Source of the DNA: Macrolepiota albuminosa
Taxonomy: Eukaryota > Basidiomycota > Agaricomycetes > Agaricales > Agaricaceae
Reading direction: 5' to 3'
Length of the DNA stretch: 64,000 nt
Assembly: GCA_027475525.1 (NCBI GenBank)
Contig: JAMWFC010000117.1
Location: 787,795 to 851,794, forward strand
Shown one piece after another: positions 10,065 to 26,059 of this stretch (within the stretch, counting starts at the first letter, position 1; every line of letters starts with the position of its first letter). The notes under the pieces are model-generated. The model was not told where the DNA came from, searched no databases, and saw nothing but the letters and a program-made list of their open reading frames with translations. The translations under genes were made by a program, and so were the position numbers.

Positions 10065-11810
10065 CTAGAGATATCCATGCCAGTGCCTCCACAATATCAG
10101 GGTGCCAAGTACTGCAACGGCCGAAGTTGCACTGGTCACCCAGAATGTTACATACCAACAAATGGCACCTTCGCATATGTCTAACCCGTTAGAATTCGCT
10201 GCTGAGATGAAAGCGTAAAAGTAAGAAAAGATCGGGGTACCAATGAAAGGAGCATAGGTTAAAATGCCGAAATTACGGCCAAGATTAGTTGTTCCCCAGC
10301 CTGAGGAAACAATGCTTGGCCTGCCATAATACTTAGCCACCGTTTCATACAGTCAGTCACATTACTCACAGGACCGTAAACACAGCACCATAATTGATGC
10401 CAGTTCCAGTGCTATTATTTATTTAATTGTTCACGGAGTATGTTCTGAAATAAAATCACTTAACATACCTTAGCACCCACAATGCATGCTGGGATTTGAC
10501 CCCGATTTCCATCCACAAGAACGCCATACAGAGTAAACACGTTGGCAAAGTTAAGAATACCACTCGACTGATACGATGTTTTCTTGTATATACAGTGGCT
10601 CCTGTAGGCGAATAGGATGCAACGGGGGAGACAAAATCTGCAAGTGGTCCGACAACTAAACGTGACAAAGTGTTTGAGATTGACAATATTTTCACTTGAT
10701 TTGCAGTGACGACATCGGATGATATATTGCCAGAGACGGCAGATAATGAATCAGAGGGCAGAGAAAGTACAATCGTTCCCATGTTTGAAATTACCATTTC
10801 GGACTAGAGAAAAAAGGTCAACTAGAGGAGGCTGAAGTAAAAAAGAGACTCACAGCTCCAATGGAGCAGAGGGTAAAGAATGCCAAAATCCAAAAGTAGT
10901 GGTCCCGAATGGGGTTGAGATCGCGTCGTGAGGAAGATAGATCATCAAGCGAAGTCGGAACTAGTCTAGTCGTTTCATCTGCCTGAGAATGCACCGGAGG
11001 AGATGAAGTAGACGGTTTCTTTAAATCTAGAACAAAGGCACCAAAAATATGCGTCACTGCAGTCAAAAATCCAAGGAATCTCAGATATGAGGCAATCTTT
11101 AGTTGACCAGAGACTGCATCCATAAACCAATGGGTAGCAATCAGTGAAAGACACAAGGGTGACAGCCCGAATAAAGCCATGCTGGTGCCTGTGGCAGCAC
11201 CAGGATGGAGAGGAAAATTTTTCGAGGCAGCAAAGATCGAGGAAAAGTAACTGAATTTTATTGAGACAATCTCACCATAAATTGGTCTGAGGACATACGA
11301 GAAGACGGTTCCTAAGCCAGCCATAAAGAAGGATGCTGTAAGGCACCGGAAGGACCACGACGATGGATAGGATGTGTCAGCAGGGGTCATTTCCAAAAGA
11401 GAAGAGCTCAAGACAAAAGCAGTAAAGAATAGTCCTGCTGCTATAATGGAGCATCTTGAAGGCCCGTATTTGTCAAGGATCTTGCCTACGATGGGTGAAA
11501 AGGGATATTGTCCAACAATTCCACTAGCTATCAAAGGTTAAAATCGCTTGTACCGCAAGTTTCCAGTGCTCACGCTAGGGATACTGTGGTCAGCTGAGGC
11601 TGAGTTAACTTCAGAATATGCGCGAAGGCTGGTGACAGAACCGGGAAGACGAAAACCCCACCAGCAACAAGCCTTAGAAGTGATCGCTACAGCTAACATC
11701 CAGAAGTGATTATGTAACACTTACGAGTTCGTTGCGATGGAAGCGCAGACTAAAATCAAATAAAAGCGAGAGTCGAGAAATGTCATAACCTTGTAAAGGA
11801 GAGAGCGCAT
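10065..11810 (-). CDS. Major facilitator superfamily transporter, nodulin-like (YMR155W-type) group
   Basis: A multi-exon minus-strand gene. The start ATG at 11808-11810 gives MRSLLYKVMTFLDSRFYLIL, and an in-frame ATG at 11786 is an alternative. Splicing removes short introns near 11680-11735, 11530-11580, 10798-10860, 10395-10465 and 10325-10370. Hydrophobic helices follow in MFS order. The segment HILKLTQPQLTTVSLASGIV, then SPIVGKILDKYGPSR, matches the first-loop signature of nodulin-like MFS proteins. A cytoplasmic linker (about 10930-11030) separates two groups of helices. The second half has LSRLVVGPLADFV and GTGINYGAVFTVLPSIVSS. The substrate cannot be read from sequence; this group is poorly characterised. 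Helix number by eye is consistent with about twelve. Confidence 0.7.
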
Positions 11811-11916
11811 ACACCCTAAACAAGCGACGGAAGGTCACGTTGGCCTCGTGACCTAGCTATTGATTTAAATATCAACTCTAAAATCTTCACCTTGGCCCTG
11901 AGCGAAGGACAAGATT

Positions 11917-13667
<1,751 letters not shown>

Positions 13668-13979
13668 TTCAACAAGAATTAACTACATAATGTCATTTTG
13701 CATTGCACCGTAAAGTTGACATTTTCTGAAGACAAGAACACTAGTACTGCTTAGATACCCCTATGTCAAAATTCAGGGAGGCTGTGTTGTTTGTTCAACT
13801 TTGTTAAATCCGGTCGGCCACTAACCCAACAGCGCCAAACGGTCACTTCGTAACTTCGTGGACTGCTCACCACTTTACCCTCTCTTTTATTAAGACTCGC
13901 AACACAAAAGCACCCATATATATCTTCACCATCTGATCTTCTTCTTGTTCCCAACCTTCTAGATATATCTACATTGCAA
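13668..13979. promoter_or_regulatory. Intergenic region upstream of the first syntaxin gene
   Basis: About 310 bp between argininosuccinate lyase and the syntaxin start, presumably holding the syntaxin promoter. Pyrimidine-rich runs precede the start codon. No element could be assigned with confidence. Confidence 0.4.
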
Positions 13980-15453
13980 TGGCAAGAGACAGACTAGCAG
14001 CCATGCGTGTATGTGTCGTATTTATGTGACACTTTCATCTCGATACTTATCCGTCCCTCGCAGGCCCAACAGGGCGGTAACACTTCTACGTATGTGGAAC
14101 TTGATAAATGTCTTTTTGAAATGTAATGTTCAACAGTAATTATGCATTTAGCCTCTCCTATCCGACGCAGGCGTCAGGTGGAACTGGAGGTTACCAGAAT
14201 CGCAGAGCGAATGTCTATGCCCTTCAAGATGACCCTGCTTATGAGATGGATGACGTTAAGGACAGCAGAACTGAGCTAGCACCCAATGTGAATGAGAACA
14301 GTATGACGAGTTTCTACTCTGAGGCAGGTCTTGTCTGTCCAGCGTACCAAACAGACACTAAGGTGTTTTATCCAGATTTCTTCAATCCAAGAGAGCTTGC
14401 GCACCTTTAACGATAACGTGGCGCGAATTGGAGACTTACATTCACGGTCGCTTAATAACATGGATGACGCTGCGGCCCAACGGAATGCCTCGCAGCTTGA
14501 CGGACTAGTGAATGAGACTAGTGCTCTCAGTAACAGTCTCAAACGCCGAATCAAAGATTTGGAACGGCAAGGGGGCTTGGGTCGCGACGGTCAGATTCGC
14601 AAGCAACAAGTAAGGCTGGCAGAATTTTTATTGGTCCAGTTTGAACCATTAATGGCCACTAGACCGCCCTAGTCAAATCCAAGTTTGTGGAGGCAATTCA
14701 ACATTATCAGACTGTGGAACAACAATATCGCACGAAGTACAAGCAACGCATGGAGAGGCAGTTCAAGATTGGTATGTTAATTAGGTGTCTACCACAATTG
14801 TCTCACACGGTTCCATAGTCAAGCCCGACGCTACACCAGAGGAGATAAGGGCCGTTGTTAATGATGAGCAAGGTGGTCAAATCTTCAGTCAAGCGGTGCG
14901 TCAAGTTTTTTCATCTTTTAAGGCGAAGTTGGATTCAAGACGAAGATAGCTTCTAAGCTCCAATCGGTATGACGGGTCAAGGGCCGCTTATCGCGAGGTT
15001 CAAGAGCGGCACGAAGATATAAAACGAATAGAAAAAACTCTGGGCGAGCTGGCACAACTTTTTAATGATGTTTGTCACTTTTGAAACATATCAAGTCTTC
15101 GCTCAAGTCGTTTGTTATAGATGAGCGTACTTGTTGAACAACAAGACGAGACCATCAATGCTATTGAGACAGAAGCCAATACAATTGCGCAAGATACTGA
15201 AGCTGGGTACGCCAGTTTATGGTTCTCGTCATCTGTCAGAGCTTTGACCCATTCTTCAAGTCTCGGATATACCGAAAAGGCCGTGGTTTCAGCGCGCGCT
15301 GCACGCAAGAAGCGCTGGATATGCTTTTTCATCTGTCTCATCGTTCTCATCATTGTTGGTGTCGTTGTCGGTGTTGTGGTTAGTAACAATGTGAATCACA
15401 AGTTGAGTTGTCGAATAAGTGAGTTGAACAACCTTCTAATCTCTTCCAGGTAA
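13980..15453 (+). CDS. SSO1: Syntaxin-like plasma-membrane t-SNARE (Sso1/Sso2 type)
   Basis: Starts MARDRLAAMRAQQG at 13980 and is split into about eight exons. The N-terminal Habc region reads SSIQESLRTFNDNVARIGDL, the linker KSKFVEAIQHYQTVEQQYR. The SNARE helix includes AYREVQERHEDIKRIEKTL and VLVEQQDETINAIETEA. A C-terminal membrane anchor (WICFFICLIVLIIVGVVVGV) follows basic residues (ARAARKKR). The protein would mediate fusion of secretory vesicles with the plasma membrane. One intron (14324-14375) starts with GC instead of GT; the frame requires it, because the nearby GT at 14327 shifts the frame. The exact last codons are uncertain: the frame stays open to 15453, but an intron after the anchor is possible. 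A paralogue lies at 59644-60927. Confidence 0.85.
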
Positions 15454-16137
15454 CCTATGGATATCCTGCAACTCATTTGGAATGGAAGTATGTCATTCAT
15501 TATACCCTCGAGATATTTGATGAGGTTCTTTTTCTACACGGTCTATTTTATTCTTCGCCGATTTTCTACATGCTTTTTCTTAATGATCGGTTTCTCGAGG
15601 AGGTAATAAAAGTTGTGAAACATAGACATTCCTTTGTTGCGAATGATACCCCTTTTCCTTCTCCCTCGTTTAGCGCGTCTGAAGCAGCTAAAAAAGTCAA
15701 GAAAAACCCACGGGAGGAAAATGATCGGTCGAAAGCTATACTTAAAGACCTCTATTTTTTTTTCTCTGATCATTGCCGGGTTCACGAGACGGCGGGTGAA
15801 AAACTTTTAAATGGTATCAACAACAGCCGATGCGGCTTCCGGGGTGTCGAATTTGTTAGGAGATGTCCATTGTCGTCGAGGACATGCGGCTGCCAAATGT
15901 GGGGTTGCACCACGTGGTATGATCGGTTGCATTGGATGGCTTACGCGTCGCCGATATAAAGCCCAGACCAGCCCACAAATCGCCTCCTGCTGCTGTCTGT
16001 CCCAACTGGTACCCATTGTTTGTCTCCCGGTTCTGTACGTATCCATTACTCTCCTGGTTTCATCCAACTAATCCTCTGGTCCAGCCAGTCTTCTGAGGCT
16101 ACTTTCTTCTTTGCCCATACAACTCTCATCAGTACAC
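15454..16137. promoter_or_regulatory. Intergenic region with promoter of the AN1 zinc finger gene
   Basis: Open frames on both strands here have no recognisable content and are not called. A TATAAA at 15955-15960 lies about 180 bp before the AN1 gene start. A CACGTG box at 15911-15916 and an inverted CCAAT (ATTGG) near 15931 lie just upstream, so this is a plausible core promoter. Confidence 0.5.
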
Positions 16138-16431
16138 ATGCCTGCCAAGAAGCGTTGCCAGCACCAAATTGGCACTGAGAATCAATGTAACTCTGCTGCT
16201 CTTCGCATTGTTGGCCAATGCCCTCATTGTCGGGCCCAGTTCTGCGGCACAGTAAGACGAACCTGTTATATGCCAACATGTCGTCTGACTCATGCTCTCA
16301 ATCTACAGCATCGACTACCGGAGCACCACAGCTGCTCTAATCTGGAGGACTGCCGTCAGCAAGCGTTTGAGCGGAACAAGATGAAGCTGGAGAGTGAACG
16401 GACTGTGGCATCGAAGATGGCGACGGCTTAG
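16138..16431 (+). CDS. AN1-type zinc finger protein, 78 residues
   Basis: Two exons, 16138-16251 and 16309-16431, total 79 codons including stop. The protein is nearly all one AN1 finger: KKRCQHQIGTENQCNSAA, then CPHCRAQFCGT, HRLPEHHSCSNLEDCRQQAF, and a basic helix ending in VASKMATA. Cysteines and histidines are spaced as in the family. Small AN1 proteins of fungi (such as yeast Tmc1) act in metal or proteotoxic stress and ubiquitin-linked turnover; that role is carried over from the family, not shown here. A TATA box lies upstream. Confidence 0.88.
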   Translation: MPAKKRCQHQIGTENQCNSAALRIVGQCPHCRAQFCGTVRRTCYMPTCRLTHALNLQHRLPEHHSCSNLEDCRQQAFERNKMKLESERTVASKMATA

Positions 16432-17200
16432 AGTCAATCTCTAGCCCTTTGCATTCACTCGTCATTCCATGCCCTCCTCCCTTCCATCTTCCCTGTTGTA
16501 AACTGCCATACGTAACAGGGGATCCATCCGGCTTATCGTTACCATCATCCCCATCTCCATCACACCCCCCACTCCGGAGTCATTCAAGTGGGTCATTTCC
16601 ACCTACGACTAACACACGCGCGCATGGACAGTATCATTTGTCATACCTATTTCCACCATCACATTATCCCTCGGTACTTGTAGAATTACTCTGTTGTCTT
16701 ACTACCCGTAATCATTACCTATTTATTTATTGATCCAATTAGAGTGTCGGAAAAATGTCCTTTTGGGATGGCCCTGAGAGGAAAACGCCACTTAAACTCA
16801 GGACTAGGCCAGACGATGTCCGATTTGCGGAACACCAGCTAAACCGGCCCCTGGTAGGTGAACGTTGCAACGTTGAACCTCGGGACTTAGGACGGGAGTA
16901 GTAATCGATCATCTCACATAATACTACCTAAGTCTGTAGTAAAATACTTGCTTCTTGGGAACTTACTACCACTACGAGTGCTCGATAACCGCAAGGTCAG
17001 TGTAAGTTTACCGATCGACACCGATTATTATTCTCCGCTTATCACGTGTAGAACAATTTATTGACATTGAACCCGGCGACAATCAGGAGCTTACTGTATC
17101 CCGGTGAGCGTCATATCCACGAACGGGTTAGACGTTCCTGTTTCTTTGACTCTTTAATCTCTCCACTTCCCATTCTTTCGTTTCGTCGACAAAGCTCAAT
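16432..17200. promoter_or_regulatory. Intergenic region: 3' UTR of AN1 gene and aspartate aminotransferase promoter
   Basis: The 16449-16733 open frame is Pro/Ser-rich in a pyrimidine-rich tract and is best seen as 3' UTR. The stretch before 17201 is presumably the promoter of the aminotransferase gene. No TATA box is obvious. Confidence 0.45.
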
Positions 17201-18927
<1,727 letters not shown>

Positions 18928-18961
18928 TAGAGCGTGGTAGCATTACGTCATAGAGACAGTG

Positions 18962-21900
18962 ATGTCAGAGACCAAAGAAGTGCAAACAGAAAGATGGATG
19001 TTGCCCGCCATGGCTGCCGACGAGCTGAGGTTGCTGGATGGCGGGGGCGTGCGCATTGAGCGACCCGATGCCCGCCCGCATCACATCGCACTCCCGCCGC
19101 AGTCGCCCGTCTTCCCTCCCTCGCCCGATGTCTCGCCTCTATACTACACCGCACCCACGACCCCCTACTTCACGCCCCCCACATCCCCCCTCGCCGGCCC
19201 CCGGCCCGCCAACCCCCCCGCCCTCCACATAACCATCCCCTCTGACACAGATGACGTCTTCCCCGTCGTCGACCCCGCCCTCGATCTTGCCCTAGACGAC
19301 GCCAGCCTCACCACCCTAGACAAGATCTATCTTTTCTCCCGAAGCAAGGCCTCTTTCCACAGGATCTACATCACCCATGCCCTCCCAGATCTTCTCCACC
19401 ACGTCTCTCCCCAGGATGCTATCGAGTATGTCCTCCCCCTTCTCGACGGCCTGGCCCTCGATGAAGGTCTGTTTTTCCTCTCTTTGTCTTTCTCCCTCTC
19501 ATCCATCTCCCAGACGAGCAAGTCAAAGAGTCCCTTGCCCCAGAGTTGGTCGCCATCATCTGGTGGTTCTTCTCCGTCCGTCTTCTCTCTTGTCTAGTCT
19601 TTGCCATCCATTGACCTGCGCCACAGCACTGTGATATAACATCTGAAGACCAAGAGACAGCACGTGCTTCCTCGTCCTCGGCGTCCCTTACTACTGTTTC
19701 TGTCCAAGCCTTCACCCCCATTCTCGGCACCCTCCTCTTGAGTCCCAATCCCCTCGTTGGTGGTGCCACGCGACAAGCTGTTGTCGACCTGCTTTTACGC
19801 CTTAAAGATGCCGATGACAGCGAGACCTCTACGCCTGTCGCTGCTGTCGACGACTTTCAGGCACAGCCATCCTTTGACAGGTCCCAACGTGAGATGCTAC
19901 GCACTGAGCTTCTTCAGCAAGTTGTCATTGGCATGGGCCGTCTCGACCTTGATTTAGAAGATCAGTCTCCACTGGAAGATCCCAACGATGGTCGACAGTG
20001 TACCCGCGGTAGTGTAACCTGCAACTTCGAGCAACAAGATCGTACCCAGGTTGGAATTGCTTCTCCAAGGGCAGTAGATGCACGATCGAAATCAGAGTTT
20101 GTAAACCCATATTTTCCTCCCTTGCCCATACAATTTTCCGTATCTCTGCCATCACCATCCACCCTCTCTGACACCTTCACATCATCGTCGTCTTTGCATC
20201 CTCAAAATCTTCCCGAGGCGAGAAGTAGGCTATCCCCCCGTCTCCTGCCATCCCCACCTCAGGAATCCGCATCTCATGTTCGACGTTCGCCCTTGCGACC
20301 AGCTTCTAGCTCAAGACCCCTTTCTCCTCCTCAAGAAGCAAACGCGCTAGCTCAAGGCATTGCAGGTCCTCTATTGGGTCAGCGGCAAACAAACCTTACT
20401 GAACTCACCGTTTATGATATTCCCCAAATTATCAATGACGGTCGTGCAAGTGACGAAGCACAGGATGATGATGAGCAAGCTGCAGTTGGGAGATTGTCAA
20501 GTATGAGTCTTATGGCTGCCGTGACTGCGAGTGGTGAATTGTATTTCTTTTTTCCTATAATTCCCGTCTTTCAACGCGCTTGTTCTCTCAGGAACATTGG
20601 AAGAAGAAACTAAGGAGGCATTTGTTAAAGAGGTTGTTAGAGTTGGCCATGATTCAGTGTACTGGGTCAGGCGCGAGGCATCATTCGCGCTCGGAGCCTT
20701 GGCCAAGGTAGTTCCAGAGGAAATCGTAATCTATTGCCTAGTATGCCTACCTACCATCATGCTATTCAGCGTCTGATCGATTTCTAGCTTCCTCTATTTG
20801 ATACGCTACGACGGGACTCGGTCTGGCACGTTAGGCATTCAGCCTTGTTTGCACTTCCTGCCATCCTACCACGACTATCTGCTAAGCAACGGCGTTCACT
20901 GGCGCTCGAGACTATCTTCACCCTCGCTGCCGACGAGTCGCCAATGGTGCAGTCTGGAGTTTTGGAAGCACTTGGGGAGGTGCTGTACACATTTCACAAG
21001 GACGAAGGGGGGCCTCCAGCAGAATTAGTGGACTTGTTTCTCGGACGGATAGAAGGGATAAAAAACGTTTTCCAGGGGACAGTTTCACTGCGCAACGTCG
21101 TAGATCGACCGCTGATCTGTGCATTCAACTATCCTGCTGTCGCCCTAACACTAGGCCGACAACGATGGGGCGAGCTTCGACTCATCTATCTCGAACTCAC
21201 AAAGAATCGGTCCCTCAAAGTACGACGGACATTAGCAGCAAGCCTGGGCGAGTTGGCAAACATAATAGGCACCGAGCATGCTCAGCGGGATTTGGTTGGT
21301 GTCTGGTGGGATGGGATACGGTGTGAAGAAGAGGAGGTTCGGACACGTGCAGTGGAAAGTTTGCCGCAATTAATGGAGACGGTTGGAGCAGAAGCAGGGG
21401 ATGGCCTGGTGCTCGGTCTAAAGACAGTTTGGGACGAGGGCGGATTTCGTAGTTGGCGCGAGCGAGAAGCGATTTCCCTCGGGCTGACAGATCTGGGGCG
21501 ACGAGCGGGGCCACCGGGGAAGCGTCTGGTAGTTGAGCTTGTTCGCCGTGCGCTTGAGGATAGCGTGGCAGCGGTTCGCGAGGCGGGTGTGCGGGCCGTT
21601 GCGGGACTATGGTCTTTGCTTGATGCTGATGTTCTCGAGGAATTGCGCGTAAACATCGGTAGTCTCTCCCAGTCTCCTGTTTTCAAGAGGCGCATGACGT
21701 CAGTAATTTTGTGTCTTCATTGAAAATATCTCTTGACATCCGTATCTAGTTTTATCGCCTGTCAACACGCGCTCGCAGCTATCGTGCCGGTCGACAATGC
21801 TTTTTTTGTTCCCCTCTTGCCTTTTGCTGAAGATCCCATCGACGCCGTTCGTATTCGTCTTGCCCGCCTTGTGGCTTCTTTTTCTGCTGCTCCATATCCC

Positions 21901-22221
21901 CTTCTCCTCCAGCTCACTCTCCGTCTTTCCCGTGATCCATTGCCTGACGTTCGGGCGTATGTCCTCCATCCAGATTCTCATCAATCTTCTGAACGTTATT
22001 CCACTTTTTCTCGCCCACCTCAACCATCCAATGATCCATCTCTTACCATTGTTTCCGTCTCACCGGCCGCTGTTCCGGATCCAGATCAAAACGCATTCTG
22101 TGCTGACACGGACCCGTCGTCTGATCATCCCAGTCCCAGTCGTACCGTCCTCTCCGGAATTTCTCATACTGAAGTAGATGGGAATACATTATCTGTCCCC
22201 ATATCCCCAGTTCCCGCGTGA
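18962..22221 (+). CDS. HEAT-repeat protein, PP4 regulatory subunit 1-like
   Basis: Start ATG 18962, only 34 bp after the aminotransferase stop. The first exon is Pro-rich (SPPQSPVFPPSP-like composition), followed by helical repeats: LDKIYLFSRSKASFHRIYI, VLPLLDGLALDEDEQVKESL, IIWWFFSHC. After a disordered Ser/Pro insert (about 20000-20480) the repeats resume: TLEEETKEAFVKEVVRVGHD, SVYWVRREASFALGALAKVV, VRRTLAASLGELANIIGTEH and DSVAAVREAGVRAVAGLW. The spacing of paired helices is that of HEAT repeats as in PPP4R1, a scaffold subunit of protein phosphatase 4. I assign it to that group by overall pattern; PP2A scaffold-like proteins are the alternative. About seven exons, no breaks seen. Confidence 0.7.
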
Positions 22222-22611
22222 CCCCTGTCGTTATCATTTCATTCACGCTCTACTATCTACATCATTCTATCATATACTCACATATACATCCCTGCATACA
22301 TTATTCTTCCTACTTATAGTGCCACATGTTACAATCTTTCGCATCAAAACCGTGCTCTCAGGATCTGCGAGTGTCACATACTTGTCTCGTAGTATAGATG
22401 ATGGTGTTCAATTTTTCCGCGCTTCTCATGCCACTTGCCTATAAATCAAACTTCCTGCCGGTCTGAGTTTCAACCAGCTTTGTGATGACCCTAGTTGGAA
22501 TCTTTCATCCCATCCCTTGCGGAGCTTTATGATATTCTTCTGAGGTCTGGTTGACTTCTTGTTTTTCCCGTGGTCACTTGTCCTCAACGCTGAGTGTGAT
22601 TCACTGTCCAT
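22222..22611. promoter_or_regulatory. Intergenic, upstream of membrane protein gene
   Basis: About 390 bp, AT-rich with pyrimidine runs. No gene is supported; it presumably carries the 3' end of the PP4R1-like transcript and the promoter of the next gene. Confidence 0.4.
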
Positions 22612-24245
22612 ATGAAATCTGGTTTCTTAAAATTCTTGCGTTATATTGTATTCGGTGCGAGCGCCGCCATTTAATCTTCCTGACGATATTAAAAAACTGA
22701 TTTATATTTGTGGTACTTGGTTAGGTTTATTTATTTCTTGCAACGCCATCGTTGCCAGCCTTGCCGTATGGAATCACAGTCTTGCCCTTACAGACGATTG
22801 GAAAGGTACGTTGGTATCTTCATGCGTCCATTCTTGCATAACTTGACCGTATCACGTCTATCACGTCTTCAGCGCAGATCGATATATATCTCGCATTTGT
22901 TGGGTGTCTAGGGCTGGTCCACATATTCACTATGTTGGTCACTTCTTTCCGGCCTATCCTCGAACTCATCTTTCACTATCTAGTATTTTCATCGAGTTGA
23001 CATACAGGCATGGTATAACGGGCCGCGTTTGGTTTGAATGTCTTTGGTTCGGAATATTTTGGTTAATGTATTTCGGTAAGGATGTCTTTCGCAGCACGTT
23101 CATTCAAATATTCTGAACTTTGCATAGCTGGCGCTAGTGCAGCGACTGCCATCCTCCCCCACAACTTGTGTGAATTCGAAAGTAAGCGGAAAAAAAATGC
23201 CTTGAAGCTTGTCTTTTGACCTTTGAGTAATTCAAAGTACGCACCATCGTCAATGATGCTTGCACCTCCTCACATGTACTCCTTGCGTTCACATGGATAA
23301 TTACCGTCATTCGTGCGTGTTTCAAGGTTTCTTGTCCTTCCCTCATCTCGCTGACAACTTTGTGTAGTTCTATTTTATTTTTCACTACTCTTCATTGCAT
23401 CTTTGCTTCACCTATCCCACGACTCGCAGATATTCCATTGCTATGTTCATAAATTTCCTTGGGATGAAATTCGTCGGCCCGTGGCCAAGACTCCCCTTCC
23501 CCCTCCGCTTCCTCATTTTTTGAAGAAGATGCCATCCATCATAGCGCCGACACCACGACGCCCTCCGCCTGTCGCAATATTCAACAATCGTGCAGGTCTA
23601 GGTTCCAAGTATGAAATTGAATCCTATGCAACCCCCCAGCCTACTGAAGCCCCTCTCCCTACATTCACACCTCCACCTGAGTTGTTGTCCATGATGCACA
23701 AACCGCTTGACCCTTACGATGAAACATATGAACCACCACAGAGCTACGCCCCTACATCTTTCTATCCACAACAAGTCCAGGCCGCCATCACACCCTCCAT
23801 CACACCACAACCTATGCTTAACAAGACGGAACCTCGAGTGGCTCGGGGATCGAGCCAGAAACAGTTTCGTACCCATCGAACGGCCCCAGCGGAACCTTCA
23901 CCATTAGGCGACTGGCCGCGTCGCAGTATTCTTTCATCGTCATCGGGAAAAGTGCAACGGAAACCCCCGCCTCCAATTGACACTAGCCCTGAGCCGGTAT
24001 TTCATAATACCCGACCTCTACCACCGATATTATCCACCACCGCACCGTCGCCCACCCCCTCTGTCTCCCCTCCTCCTCCTGTTGCGACCGGACTCGCGGC
24101 TCCTCAGACCGCGGCCGCAACGTCACGTAATCTTTCCTCCCCTCCGCGGGCACGGCCTTCAGGTCCAAGGCGTAGGTCCGATGGAGAGGCACGCCTTGCG
24201 GTGCCGGAATTGTCATTAACTACTTCGCATCAGCCGAGTAGATGA
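22612..24245 (+). CDS. MARVEL-like four-TM membrane protein with long Pro-rich tail
   Basis: ATG 22612 gives MKSGFLKFLRYIVFG, then an intron and helix LFISCNAIVASLAVWNHSLA. Next come IDIYLAFVGCLGLVHIFTML, GRVWFECLWFGIFWLMYF, an alanine-rich turn (AGASAATAILPHN) and a cysteine, then VLLAFTWIITVI. This order of helices and the WFE..W.G.FWLM block fit fungal MARVEL-like proteins of the plasma membrane. After the membrane part the frame continues from about 23430 (IFHCYVHKFPWDEIR) into about 250 Pro/Ser-rich residues to 24245. Function is unknown; the tail may bind SH3 domains (inference). The intron near 22940-22985 could not be placed exactly. A related gene follows directly. Confidence 0.6.
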
Positions 24246-24640
24246 TGATATGTATATATAGTTGTGTACCATACGATTTGCCACCGTATCATTATCTATG
24301 TGAGCTTAAGCCTCAATATCAAGTGATTTGAACTACATCAATCAGGAAGTAATATGCAGACTGGGGTACGAGCGCCAACCCTGATGAATAAATTGACAAT
24401 GAGTTACATAATAAATATGTTGTTCTCGTTTCAACACAACTCGGACGTCACTTCCATTGTTCACTGGTATTGTCCTTTAAAGTATGGCATGCGGGCCATG
24501 TACTTGGGTTACATATTAATACACGCACTTTCGCACTGTGATTCATGACCTCTCTGGTAGCGATCCCCAACTTTTGTGTCTTTCTCTCTTTTTAATCACC
24601 ACCTTTAAATTACATATCTGCGAACGACAATCCACTGATC
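24246..24640. other. Intergenic, no gene seen
   Basis: About 395 bp of AT-rich spacer between the two MARVEL-like genes, including the presumed 3' UTR of the first and the promoter of the second. Confidence 0.4.
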
Positions 24641-25899
24641 ATGCAGAACCCATTCCTTCTTGCTCGTTTCATTGCTTTTGGTGAATTGTATATGTCGTGA
24701 CTGAAGGCCTACTACATCTGACATCATCTCTGGTAGCTCTCCTTGTCAACTTAAACATCCTCGTACTGGCTTTTGCAGCATGGGGTGTTAGCGCTGCAGA
24801 TCACTCTAACATCTCTGGTTTGTGGTTCTGACCTTTGTCCGTCTCTGAACTAGAGTTTTTTTTTTAGTTTCCGTTACAACTTTTGTCTTCTTCATTTTTG
24901 AGAGCTGTGCCCTGTTGATCGGCGTCATCCTGTAGGCCATATCTTCTCTCTGTGTTCATGAATTGTCTCCAATTGCTTCATAGAGGAGTTGCAGAGCTCT
25001 TGACAGCACGAGTGATTTTTTCCCGTGTTCTTTATGAATGCGTATGGACGGCAATACTGAGTGTATTCCAGACCGGTGCGTTCCACATGTGATGCGTTCA
25101 GCGAGTTAGATACAATAGGTCTCTCATCTCAGGTACGGCTATCAGTGTGACTTTGAATTTCTCTGGAGTATGCCGGTTAACTGGTATGGAAATATCCTTG
25201 AATGTATGTCCAATCTCATTCTTGTTCCAGATAATTGGGAATTGTGTGCATCATCTTCTCTTCTAATCCCAGTGTCTTGGTTAAGCAGTATTATTCGTGG
25301 GTTTATCTTGCATTTGTCACTTAAACTGGATTTTATCCTTCGCTGCAGTATTTACATACTTCTTGGCACTTCTTATCACTGCCATAGCCCACGTTTCTCT
25401 CTTCCCCGGAGTCTGGACTCAAAGCATCAATTCGATGGACTGGTGCAACCTTCGCGAGCCTAGTTTCGAAAGTAAGGTGATCCCAGAAACCGATACTTTC
25501 TCGCGTTATACCAAGGACGTCGAGGCCACAGGCTCTCGCTCTGATAACTCTACGACGCATGCTCCTTGGGTCAAGACCATTCGTCGCGGGATCGATCCAC
25601 CTTTCAAATTCAACGAACCATCTGCGGCTAGTTCACCTACAACCAAGAACTCCTTCCTTGTATCTCCTCTTCGTGTCCCATTGAAGGGTATAACAAGTTC
25701 ACGCTTTATTGAGAGGTTCCGTGAATCAGCAAGACTCTCACGGCAAGAGAGTGTATTTCAAATGCAGTCTCTGAGTAAGAGCCAGACGAACCCATTTCCA
25801 CCCTGCGTTGAAAATGATGACCTACCAATTCCACTTCCACGTCTTTCGGAATGGATTCGCGCCGATAACATGAAAGGAATCAACATTTATGATAAGTAG
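24641..25899 (+). CDS. Second MARVEL-like membrane protein
   Basis: ATG 24641 gives MQNPFLLARFIAF; after an intron follow LLVNLNILVLAFAAWGVSA, then VTTFVFFIFESCALLIGVIL and RVIFSRVLYECVWTAIL. The last membrane helix is YFLALLITAIAHVSLFPGVW, followed by SINSMDWCNL and a hydrophilic Ser/Thr-rich tail to 25899. The start MxxxFLxxRFIxFG and the helix order parallel the gene just upstream, so the pair probably arose by tandem duplication, now strongly diverged. No catalytic motif is seen and function is unknown. Introns between about 24935 and 25340 are uncertain. Confidence 0.55.
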
Positions 25900-26059
25900 T
25901 GCCACTCCACCGTAGTAATTAATACCTTACACACGAAATGTGCTTCATTAATATACTTCCAAACTCTTGTGAACGAGTCATCACAGGCGTAGGCACGTAC
26001 ACATACACATATATAACTGACGCAAAGCATAAAATGTCCTATAAGTAAAGCGGGGTCCA

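Noticed and set aside
15477..15959. 160-codon plus-strand open frame after the first syntaxin
   Set aside because: It follows the syntaxin anchor in UTR-like sequence and overlaps the presumed AN1 promoter with its TATA box. Composition gives no protein signature.
16449..16733. 94-codon Pro/Ser-rich open frame after the AN1 gene
   Set aside because: It lies in a pyrimidine-rich tract directly after the AN1 stop and looks like 3' UTR.
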